From JANQRZ01 sp965215165 (GTDB lineage Bacteria; Bacteroidota; Rhodothermia; Rhodothermales; JANQRZ01): a stretch of 64,000 bases of DNA. The DNA is taken from positions 124,001 to 188,000 of the forward strand of contig CBDCCX010000006.1 in the NCBI GenBank assembly GCA_965215165.1. Direction: 5' to 3'. Made by a program: the position numbers and the translations under genes. Of this stretch, positions 51,185-58,700 are shown piece by piece. Under the pieces are notes generated by a model, which saw only the letters and a program-made list of their open reading frames with translations, was not told the origin of the DNA and ran no database searches. Position 1 is the stretch's first letter; the number at the start of each line of letters is the position of its first letter.

Positions 51185-51970
51185 ATGGAGCAGCTGAAGG
51201 ACAGCTACCAGCTGAAGGACAGCTACGTCGACACCTTTGAGGCGCGGGGCGACCTCTACAACGAGGCCGCCCTGATCCACCCCTTCGCCCGCGACATCGA
51301 GCGGCAGGAGCTGATCGGCCTGCTGGACCTCGAGCCAGGTCACCGGGTCTGCGATGCGCCGGCCGGCGGGGGCTACCTCGCCGACGGACTGCGCCCGCTC
51401 GTCTCCGACCCGAGCCAGATCACCTGCGTCGAGCCGTCGGCGGCGTTTGCCGAGGCCACCGGCATGGGCTTTACGCGGCACACGGCCCCGCTCGACGCGC
51501 TGCCCCTGGCCGACGCCAGCCAGGACCGCGTCGGGAGCCTGGCCGGGCTGCACCACCTGGGCGACAAGGCGGCGTTTTTCCGCGAGGCCCACCGCGTGCT
51601 CCTGCCAGGCGGCGTGTTCGCCGTCGGCGACGTGCTCGACGGCACCGACGTGGCGCGCTTCCTCAACGGCCCGGTGGACCGCTACACGGCCACCGGCCAC
51701 CGGGGCGTATTTCTGCAACCCGGCGAGTGCCGAAGCCGGCTGGCCGAGGCCGGGTTCGCCGAGGCGCGGGAGATCCATCGCCACTTCCACTGGACGTTCG
51801 AGAGCGAGGAGCAGCTCGTGCGCTACGTCCACCGGCTCTTCGGGATGACCGAGGCGAGCGAGCGTGAGGTGCGGGCTGCCGTCGAGGCCCACTTCGAGCT
51901 AGAGCGCGAGGCCGGGCAGGTGCGCCTCCCGTGGTCGCTGGTCTACGGGGCGGGCGTGAAACCAGCGTGA
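51185..51970 (+). CDS. SAM-dependent methyltransferase
   Basis: 261 residues, class I methyltransferase. The SAM glycine motif is VCDAPAGGGYLADGL (about residue 57), the acidic end of strand two is CVEPS, and motif IV is DRVGSLAGLHHLGDK; REAHRVLLPGGVFAVGDV follows as in UbiE/Cfa-type enzymes. Its N-terminus contains an exact 18-bp tandem duplication (QLKDSY twice). The stop overlaps the next start as GTGA. The substrate is unknown, but context suggests a glycan or its precursor. Confidence 0.85.
   Translation: MEQLKDSYQLKDSYVDTFEARGDLYNEAALIHPFARDIERQELIGLLDLEPGHRVCDAPAGGGYLADGLRPLVSDPSQITCVEPSAAFAEATGMGFTRHTAPLDALPLADASQDRVGSLAGLHHLGDKAAFFREAHRVLLPGGVFAVGDVLDGTDVARFLNGPVDRYTATGHRGVFLQPGECRSRLAEAGFAEAREIHRHFHWTFESEEQLVRYVHRLFGMTEASEREVRAAVEAHFELEREAGQVRLPWSLVYGAGVKPA
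51191..51226. repeat. 18-bp exact tandem duplication
   Basis: CAGCTGAAGGACAGCTAC occurs twice without interruption inside the methyltransferase N-terminus, encoding QLKDSY-QLKDSY. Confidence 0.9.
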
Positions 51971-53577
51971 CCCGCCCACCGATACCGACCGACTTCGCCG
52001 CGCTCGACGCGCTCTATCCGCTCCCTCCCGAGGCGCTGCCCCGGCAGTGGGTGCTGGCCCGCGAGGCGGCGCTGCTCCCGGCGGCCTGGACGGCCGAGGC
52101 GCTCGGCGGCTGGCACTTCGCCGCGCACTCCGAGGCCCGGGTCCACGCCCTCCGCGCGGCCGACGGCTCGGCGCTGGGCTGGGCCGTCGACGTGCTCGCC
52201 CAGCTCGGGCCGGACGGCGACGGCGTCCCGGAGGCCACGCTGACGCTGCCCGTCGGGGCAGACCCGTCGCCGGAGGATCTGGAGCGGGCGCTCTACGGCC
52301 GGGACGCCGCCGGGCTCAACGAGGACGGGCACGGGCTGGAAGGGCGATGGGCGGCGCTCGTCATCGCCCCGTCGCTGCGGCGGGTCTACGTCAACCCGAC
52401 GGGCAGCCTCGTCTACAGCCCGCAGCACCGCGCCGTCGCCACGTCGCACAACCTGATCCCCGGCCTGGAGCGCGACGAGGCCCTGAGCCGAGCCTTCGAC
52501 CCGCTCGCCAAAGGCCATATCTACGGCTTCGGCTTGACTGCGCACCGGGGCCTGCGCCGCCTTCTGTCGAACCACGTCCTCGACCTCGATACGTTCGAGC
52601 CGCGCCGGCACTGGCCCGTCGGCGAGATGCCGGCCTACCCGAGCGGGCACGAGGGCGTCGGGCGCGTCGTGGCCCACACGCGCCGCCTGCTCCGCACGGT
52701 CTTCGCGGTGCACCCCAGAGTGGCGCGGCTCTCACTCACGGCCGGGCGCGACTCGCGGGCGATGCTCGCCATCCTCCGCCCGTTCCTGGCCGGGCAGGCG
52801 ACGGGGCTGGCAGAGGCCCCCCTGGACGTGTTCGTGTTCACCAAGAGCGGGCCGACGCGGGGGCACCGCATGGACGTAGCTGCCGCGCGGCGCGTGGCCC
52901 GGCTCGCCCGGCTTCCGCACCACGTCCTGCCGAACGCGCCCCGAGACGGGAGCGACGTCCTGAAGCGGTTCGTCCGCATCGGCGAGGCGCGGGCGGGACC
53001 GATGCTCTTCCTCTCGCCGGTCGGGCGAGATCCCGAGCGCCTCAGCCTGACCGGCATGAACGGGGCCATCGGACGGGGGATCTACTGGCCCCGCCTCGGC
53101 TTCACCACGGCCGACCTCGGGCCGGAGCTGTTCGCCCGGTTCGCAAAGGCCCCGAAGATTCCGGCGGTGTTCGCTGCCGCCGACGCGTGGCGCGACGGCC
53201 TGCCGGCCGCGATGCGCGATCACGTCCCGACGGTGATGGAGCTCCTCTACGTCGAGCACCGCGAGGGCAGTTGGTCGGCCCCGCTGGCCTACATGCACGA
53301 GCAGGCCGGGCACAACCTCACCCCGTTCCGCGGTCCGCACAACATCGGGGCCATGCTGCGGCTTCCGGTGCCGTACCGCGCGCGGCGCGAGTTCCAGCAC
53401 GACATCGTCCGGGCGGAGTGGCCGGAGCTGATGGCGGTGCCGTTCAACGAACCCGTGGGCCGGCTCGCCGCCGAGGTGTGGCTCGGCGCGGCGGCAGAGA
53501 CGCTGTCCCGGCGGCTGCCCTTCGCGCGGCTACCGGCGGGCGCGCTCCGCCGCCTCGCGCGCCTCGTCGGCCCCTAG
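51967..53577 (+). CDS. Asparagine-synthase-like protein
   Basis: 536 residues. The central part has the ATP pyrophosphatase loop RLSLTAGRDSRAMLAIL (about 255), the equivalent of SGGxDS in asparagine synthetases, followed by FVFTKSGPTRGHRMDVAAARRVARL. The N-terminal half (YVNPTGSLVYSPQHRAVATSHNLIP) resembles the glutaminase domain fold but lacks an N-terminal Cys2, so glutamine hydrolysis is unlikely. Such proteins occur in polysaccharide and lasso-peptide clusters as amide-forming or adenylating enzymes. GTG start overlapping the methyltransferase TGA, so translation is coupled. Ends tail-to-tail with the acyltransferase gene, sharing CTAG. Confidence 0.8.
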   Translation: MTRPPIPTDFAALDALYPLPPEALPRQWVLAREAALLPAAWTAEALGGWHFAAHSEARVHALRAADGSALGWAVDVLAQLGPDGDGVPEATLTLPVGADPSPEDLERALYGRDAAGLNEDGHGLEGRWAALVIAPSLRRVYVNPTGSLVYSPQHRAVATSHNLIPGLERDEALSRAFDPLAKGHIYGFGLTAHRGLRRLLSNHVLDLDTFEPRRHWPVGEMPAYPSGHEGVGRVVAHTRRLLRTVFAVHPRVARLSLTAGRDSRAMLAILRPFLAGQATGLAEAPLDVFVFTKSGPTRGHRMDVAAARRVARLARLPHHVLPNAPRDGSDVLKRFVRIGEARAGPMLFLSPVGRDPERLSLTGMNGAIGRGIYWPRLGFTTADLGPELFARFAKAPKIPAVFAAADAWRDGLPAAMRDHVPTVMELLYVEHREGSWSAPLAYMHEQAGHNLTPFRGPHNIGAMLRLPVPYRARREFQHDIVRAEWPELMAVPFNEPVGRLAAEVWLGAAAETLSRRLPFARLPAGALRRLARLVGP

Positions 53578-54188
53578 CGTGAGGGCCGCGGTGCGGTGGC
53601 AGCGGCGTGCTTCGGAGTCCGGCCCTCGAAGAAGGCGTGCATCGTTTTCAGGTCGGCCTCCAGGTCGCCCGACGGGACGAGGACCGGGCCGGCCACGACC
53701 TCCTTGCGGCCATAGTCGATCGTGACGAGGGAGATCGGGACGCCGGCCCCAAGCGCGATGTAGTAGAACCCCGTCCGCCACGCCGCCACCGCGCCGCGCG
53801 TCCCCTCCGGCGCGACCACGAGCAGGAACGCCTCGCGCGCCCGGAACGCCTCGACCGTCTGCTGGACCAGCCCGACCCCGGCGTCCCGCCGCACCGGGAT
53901 CCCGCCGAACCACCGCATCACGAAGCCGAGCGGGGGTCGGAAGAGCGTGTGCTTCCCGAGGAACTGCGCGCCCATCCCCGTCGCCTGCCGCACCAGGACT
54001 CCGACGACGAAGCCCCAGTTCGACGTGTGCGGCGCAACGGCGATGACGTACTTGGGGGGGTTGGGAAAAGCACCGGTCAGCCGCCAGCCCATCAGCCGCA
54101 GCGCGGCCCGCCCGACGAGCCGCGTGAGGGCGTTGCCTCGGCGCGGCACCTGGTCGCCGAGGTCGGGCAAAGGGACGCGGTCGGCCAT
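53574..54188 (-). CDS. Lysophospholipid acyltransferase family protein with altered HX4D motif
   Basis: 204 residues. The acyltransferase block I reads VAPHTSNWGFVVG, where the family has HTSNWD (HX4D); His54 is kept but the aspartate is replaced by Gly59. Block III is VVAPEGTRGAVAAW and the glycine-rich FYYIALGAGVPISLVTIDYG follows. This family acylates lysophosphatidic acid or similar acceptors at the inner membrane. The missing aspartate of the charge relay makes activity doubtful. Convergent with the preceding gene, sharing four bases. Confidence 0.82.
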   Translation of the reverse strand: MADRVPLPDLGDQVPRRGNALTRLVGRAALRLMGWRLTGAFPNPPKYVIAVAPHTSNWGFVVGVLVRQATGMGAQFLGKHTLFRPPLGFVMRWFGGIPVRRDAGVGLVQQTVEAFRAREAFLLVVAPEGTRGAVAAWRTGFYYIALGAGVPISLVTIDYGRKEVVAGPVLVPSGDLEADLKTMHAFFEGRTPKHAAATAPRPSR

Positions 54189-54195
54189 CGGCTAA

Positions 54196-54354
54196 GGCGT
54201 GTGGACAATGGCGAGGTCAGGCTCGCGCGAGGTCACGATTTCGGCCTCGCAAGAAGCGCGAGGAAACCGATGCCGTAGCATCGGACGACGAGTGCGACGT
54301 GGCGAGGATGGAATAGGGCCCGCGAGAGCCGATCTAGGTGAATGTCCACACGCC
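54196..54354. mobile_element. MITE-like element with 12-bp perfect terminal inverted repeats
   Basis: GGCGTGTGGACA (54196-54207) and TGTCCACACGCC (54343-54354) are exact complements bounding 159 bp without a credible gene. The flanks are CTA(A) on the left and CTA on the right, a possible 3-bp target duplication. The right CTA serves as the stop codon of the esterase gene. Small elements of this form are usually moved by a transposase encoded elsewhere. Confidence 0.6.
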
Positions 54355-55863
54355 CTAGAGCACGCTGACGAGCTGCGTCGCCTCGGCGCGTCCGGCCGTG
54401 AGGCGGCAGAGATAGGCCCCGGCTGCGCCCAGCCGGTCTGTGCTCACCGCGACGGTGTGCTCGCCCGCGCCCAATCGGCGGTCGTCCACGAGCCGGGCGC
54501 GGAGGCGGCCGACGAGGTCGTAGCACGCCAGCCGGACCGAAGTGGGGGCGCGCAGGTCGAAGCGAAAGGTGACCCCGTCGGTGGCCGGGTTCGGATACGG
54601 CACGAGGCGGAGCGAGGGGAGCGCGCCCTGGGCGTCCTCCAGGCTCGTCGTGCGGCCGGGCACGAGGGTGACGAGCATCTCGTCGAGCAGCGCCCGCCAG
54701 TTGCCCCAACTGTGGCCCTCGGGCACCTCGCGGTAGACGAGCGCGTGCTCGTTCGCCTCGAACACATCGCGCATCCGGCGTGCGCCATCTTGGGTGTCGT
54801 TGATGGTGCCGGTAGACAGGTAGACCTCGAACCGCCCGGTCTCGGCCTCGGCCATCGCGTCGTAGATCGACGGCGAGGCCCAGAACGCAGGCGACTGGAT
54901 CGCCAGCTTGCCGAACACCTCGGGGTAGCGCGTCCCGAGGTACGCCGAGAACAGCCCGCCCAGCGAGGTCCCGAGGATCACCCGCCCCTCGCGATCAGGC
55001 TGCGTCCGGTAGGCGGCGTCGACGACCGGCACCAGCTCCTCGGCGAGGAACGCTGCGAAGTCCGGGTTGTCGACGTACTGCAGGGCCCGCCGGTTGTTGG
55101 CGTGATTGCCGACCTCGCGCGGGTCGACGAAGACGGCGATCACCGGAGCCGCCCGGCCGTCGGCGATCAGGTTGTCGAGCACGATGCGAAGGGCCCCGAG
55201 CCGGTCGTCGCTGTACTCGTGCCCGTCGGTGACGTAGACCACGGGAAGAGTCGCCGAGTCGCCGTAGCCAGCGGGCGTGTAGACGCGGTAGTGGACGGGG
55301 TAACCGAGGCGGGCGCTCTGGAGCGTGAGGTTCGGGGTGAAGGCTCCGGCGGGCACGGCCGGGTCGCGGACCGTCTCGGCGGGGAAGACCCAGGCGGGCA
55401 TCCGCAGCTCGGAGTTCGGGCCGAAGCCGCTCCACTGTTGGTGCGGATTGGCGGGATCGAGGAGCCAGCTTCCGTCGCGGACCAGCTTGTAGTCGAGCCG
55501 GGCCGTGGCGGGGAAGCGCCGGACCCGGCGGCGCACGTCGCTCCGGCCGACGACGGCGAAGGCCGGCTCGGCGTTGGGGTTCCAGCCGTTGTGATCGCCC
55601 GCGAGGCGGACCGTCGTGCCCGGCCCCCGGTAGAGGTAGGCCACCGAGTCGCCGAGCGCGAACGGGATCTGCTCGGCGGCGACGAGGGCGTCCCAGAACA
55701 GGTCCATCGCGGCCTCACGCTCGTCGGGGTCGGGGATCGCGGCGACGGCGTCGAGGCTGTCGGTGAAAGCCTTGAAGGTCTCGAACGGGAGATTGCCCTG
55801 GGCGCAGACGGGGACGGCCAGAAGCGCGACAGCGACCCCGAGGGCAGAGGTCGAGCGGAGCAT
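54355..55863 (-). CDS. Secreted esterase (enterochelin-esterase-like) with type IX sorting domain
   Basis: 502 residues. Signal peptide (LGVAVALLAVPVCAQG); an N-terminal immunoglobulin/CBM48-like domain (VRLAGDHNGWNPNAEP at about 87); an alpha/beta-hydrolase esterase D domain with VVYVTDGHEYSDD, nucleophile Ser in ILGTSLGGLFSAYLG and the catalytic His in VPEGHSWGNWR; and a C-terminal sorting domain (VPYPNPATDGVTFRF, CYDLVGRLRARL, GAYLCRLTAGRA). Related enzymes cleave siderophore esters or sugar esters. Predicted to reach the outer surface by the type IX system. Divergent from ppx. Confidence 0.9.
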   Translation of the reverse strand: MLRSTSALGVAVALLAVPVCAQGNLPFETFKAFTDSLDAVAAIPDPDEREAAMDLFWDALVAAEQIPFALGDSVAYLYRGPGTTVRLAGDHNGWNPNAEPAFAVVGRSDVRRRVRRFPATARLDYKLVRDGSWLLDPANPHQQWSGFGPNSELRMPAWVFPAETVRDPAVPAGAFTPNLTLQSARLGYPVHYRVYTPAGYGDSATLPVVYVTDGHEYSDDRLGALRIVLDNLIADGRAAPVIAVFVDPREVGNHANNRRALQYVDNPDFAAFLAEELVPVVDAAYRTQPDREGRVILGTSLGGLFSAYLGTRYPEVFGKLAIQSPAFWASPSIYDAMAEAETGRFEVYLSTGTINDTQDGARRMRDVFEANEHALVYREVPEGHSWGNWRALLDEMLVTLVPGRTTSLEDAQGALPSLRLVPYPNPATDGVTFRFDLRAPTSVRLACYDLVGRLRARLVDDRRLGAGEHTVAVSTDRLGAAGAYLCRLTAGRAEATQLVSVL

Positions 55864-55925
55864 GGTGCGGTCGGTGGGTCAGAGGGAGGTCGCGAGAAGG
55901 TACGGTGCGCTCGCGCGGGGCGGCG

Positions 55926-55933
55926 TAGCTTGC
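55926..55933 (+). promoter_or_regulatory. Candidate -7 box of the ppx gene
   Basis: TAGCTTGC, 20 bp before the ATG at 55954. Confidence 0.35.
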
Positions 55934-55953
55934 CGCTCGCCCACCGCCCGCCC

Positions 55954-57555
55954 ATGCCGGCTCCGATCTACCCCACCGATGCCATGCCCGTCGCCGAGGC
56001 GGCGGCGAGCGCCGAGACCGCCTCTGACGCCGTCCGGCTCTGCGTCATCGACATCGGCTCGAACTCGTTCCACGCCATCGTCTTCGACGCCTTCCCCGAC
56101 GGGACCTTCGAGACGGTCGACACGCGCAAGGAGATGGTGCGCCTCGGCGAGGGCGGCTTCCGGTCGCACCGGCTCACCGAGGCCGCGCAGGCGCGGGGCG
56201 TCGAGGCGCTCCGCGCCATCAAAGACATGGCCGACGGCTACGGCGTCGCCGACACCGTCGCCTGCGCCACGAGCGCCGTCCGCGAGGCGTCGAACGGCGG
56301 CGCGTTCATCGAGCGCGTCCGCGCCGAGACGGGCCTCTACATCCGCACCATCACCGGCGAGACCGAGGCCGAGCTGATCTACAAGGCCGTCCGCCAGGCC
56401 GTGGACCTCGCCGAGCCGGCCCTGCTCGTCGACATCGGCGGCGGGTCGACCGAGTTCATCACCGCCGACCGCGACGGGGCGCGCTGCGCCGTCAGCCTCA
56501 AGCTCGGCGCGGCGCGGCTGACCGAGGAGTTCGTCACGACCGATCCCGTGAGCGCCACCGAGTTCCGGGCGTTGCGGGCGCACATCCGCGCCGCGCTCGG
56601 GCCGGTGTTCCGGGCGGCGCACGACGCGGGCGTGAAGCGCGTCGTCGGCTCCTCCGGCACGCTCCGCAACATCGCCGAGCTGACGGCGGCGGCCGGGGGC
56701 GAGGCCGGCGAAATCTTCGGCTACGTCTTCGAAGCGACGGCCGTCCGCCGCGTGACCAAGCTCCTGATGACCTCGAGCCGGGCGCAGCGCCTCGCCATGC
56801 CCGGCATCCAGGAGAAGCGCGCCGACCAGATCGTCGCCGGGGCGATCCTCATCGACGTGGTCCTCAAGGACCTCGGCATCCGGCGCTTCGAGGTCAGCCC
56901 GGACGCGCTCCGCGAGGGCATCGTGATCGACTTCGTCGGGCGCAACTACAAGTGGATCCGGCGGCTCGCGCCGTTCCAGAGCGTCCGGCGTCGCAGCGTC
57001 TACGACCTCGCCATCCGGCTGCGGTGGGACGAGGCGCACGCCCGCCACGTCGCCCGCCTCGCGCTCGAGCTGTTCGACGCCACCGAGCCGCTCCACGGCC
57101 GCGGGGCCGCCGCGCGCGAGCTGCTCGAGTACGCCGCCGTGCTGCGCGACGTGGGCTACGCCGTCAGCCGCCGCAGCCACCACAAGCACTCGCTCTACGT
57201 CATCAAGCACGCCGACCTCAAAGGCTTCACGCCGGACGAGACCGCGCTCGTGGCGAACGTCGCCCGCTACCACCGCGCCGGCCTGCCGACGGAGCGCCAC
57301 GCCGACTACGCCCGCCTCTCCGGTGCCGACCGCCGGCTGGTCGACGAGCTAGCGTCCCTCCTCCGCCTCGCCAACGGCCTCGACCGGAGCCACTTCCAGA
57401 ACGTCATCCACCTCGAGGCCGCGCTCACGGACGACGCGCTCCGCCTCGACGTGCAGACAAAATCCGACCCCCAGCTCGACCTCTGGGCCGCCCGGCGCGG
57501 TGCGGGGCTATTCCGCCGGACGTTCGAGCTGCCAGTGGCAGTACGGGTGAGGTGA
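55954..57555 (+). CDS. ppx: Exopolyphosphatase / guanosine pentaphosphate phosphatase family protein
   Basis: 533 residues of the Ppx/GppA family. The ASKHA-fold phosphate 1 motif is VIDIGSNSFHAIVFD and the phosphate 2 motif is LLVDIGGGSTEFI; the intermediate EAELIYKAVRQ helps bind polyphosphate. The C-terminal 200 residues form an HD-like helical domain with HARHVARLALELFD, RDVGYAVSRRSHHKHSLYVIKH and VARYHR. It degrades polyphosphate or hydrolyses pppGpp. Two ATGs ten codons apart exist at the N-terminus; the first is 20 bp after a -7-like box. Confidence 0.93.
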   Translation: MPAPIYPTDAMPVAEAAASAETASDAVRLCVIDIGSNSFHAIVFDAFPDGTFETVDTRKEMVRLGEGGFRSHRLTEAAQARGVEALRAIKDMADGYGVADTVACATSAVREASNGGAFIERVRAETGLYIRTITGETEAELIYKAVRQAVDLAEPALLVDIGGGSTEFITADRDGARCAVSLKLGAARLTEEFVTTDPVSATEFRALRAHIRAALGPVFRAAHDAGVKRVVGSSGTLRNIAELTAAAGGEAGEIFGYVFEATAVRRVTKLLMTSSRAQRLAMPGIQEKRADQIVAGAILIDVVLKDLGIRRFEVSPDALREGIVIDFVGRNYKWIRRLAPFQSVRRRSVYDLAIRLRWDEAHARHVARLALELFDATEPLHGRGAAARELLEYAAVLRDVGYAVSRRSHHKHSLYVIKHADLKGFTPDETALVANVARYHRAGLPTERHADYARLSGADRRLVDELASLLRLANGLDRSHFQNVIHLEAALTDDALRLDVQTKSDPQLDLWAARRGAGLFRRTFELPVAVRVR

Positions 57556-57579
57556 GAAAAGGGCGAGACCTCAGTCTGA

Positions 57580-57664
57580 ACCGGCAGGCGCAAAGAATGA
57601 GGGCTAGCCGTTTCCTCCCCGCCCATCATCCTCCCGCCCTCACTCATTCTTCCACGCTGCCGGT
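57580..57664. repeat. Nested inverted repeat between ppx and nuoJ
   Basis: ACCGGCAG (57580-57587) and CTGCCGGT (57657-57664) are perfect complements; inside them AAGAATGA-GGGC faces GCCC-TCACTCATTCTT with a four-base bulge. It resembles the heptad islands in composition and ends 22 bp before the inferred nuoJ -7 box. Confidence 0.65.
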
Positions 57665-57686
57665 TGATGCTCTCGCGCCCATGCTC

Positions 57687-57694
57687 TAACTTCC
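57687..57694 (+). promoter_or_regulatory. Candidate -7 box of the nuoJKLM-nhaD operon
   Basis: TAACTTCC, 62 bp before the nuoJ ATG and after the nested inverted repeat. Confidence 0.3.
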
Positions 57695-57756
57695 GGCGAT
57701 CCGAACCCGTCGGCCTCACCCCGCGCGCTGCTGCCTCCGCGCCCGACCTCACCCCC

Positions 57757-58263
<507 letters not shown>

Positions 58264-58266
<3 letters not shown>

Positions 58267-58333
58267 CAGTGGTTAGTGGGACGCTCGCTGTTGTTAGGCG
58301 CGATCAACCCACCACTAACAACTAACAACTAGC
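58264..58333. repeat. Heptad-phased inverted repeat island 7
   Basis: Units ACAGTGG, TTAGTGG, GACGCTC, GCTGTTG, TTAGGCG are followed by CCCACCA, CTAACAA, CTAACAA, CTAGCCG. GTTAGTGG pairs with CCACTAAC. It lies inside the nuo operon, in the 71-bp spacer between nuoJ and nuoK. Confidence 0.7.
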
Positions 58334-58337
58334 CGAC

Positions 58338-58643
58338 GTGGAACTCACCCTCACCTGGTACCTCTCGCTCTCGGCGGTCCTGTTCGTGATCGGCGTGCTG
58401 GGCGTGCTGCTGCGGCGCAACGCGATCGTGGTCTTCCTCTCGATCGAGCTGATGCTGAACGCGGTCAACCTGACCCTCGTCGCCTTCAGCCAGGCCTTTG
58501 CGGACGTGGACGGGCTGGTGCTGGTCTTCTTCGTGATGAGCGTCGCCGCCGCCGAGGCCGCCGTCGGGCTCGCCATCGTGATCGCGCTCTTCCGCAACAA
58601 GACGTCCGTCAACGTCAACGAGTTCAACCTCTTTCGCGGCTGA
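58338..58643 (+). CDS. nuoK: NADH-quinone oxidoreductase subunit K
   Basis: 101-residue, three-helix membrane subunit of complex I. The two conserved glutamates are in LSIELMLNAVNLTL and VAAAEAAVGLAIVIALFRN, which are needed for proton translocation. GTG start, directly after the heptad island. Followed 57 bp later by nuoL. Confidence 0.96.
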   Translation: MELTLTWYLSLSAVLFVIGVLGVLLRRNAIVVFLSIELMLNAVNLTLVAFSQAFADVDGLVLVFFVMSVAAAEAAVGLAIVIALFRNKTSVNVNEFNLFRG

Positions 58644-58661
58644 CGGCTGCGCCTTCGCCCT

Positions 58662-58689
58662 GTATGGGCGACCGGCCGGTCGCCCCTAC
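58662..58689. repeat. GC-rich palindrome copy 3
   Basis: GTATGGGCGACC, GGCC and GGTCGCCCCTAC, one base different from the consensus, in the spacer between nuoK and nuoL. Confidence 0.85.
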
Positions 58690-58700
58690 CATCACCTCGC

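Noticed and set aside
54199..55953. Plus-strand open frame running into ppx from 54199
   Set aside because: It is antisense to the secreted esterase, which has clear catalytic and sorting motifs; ppx starts at 55954.
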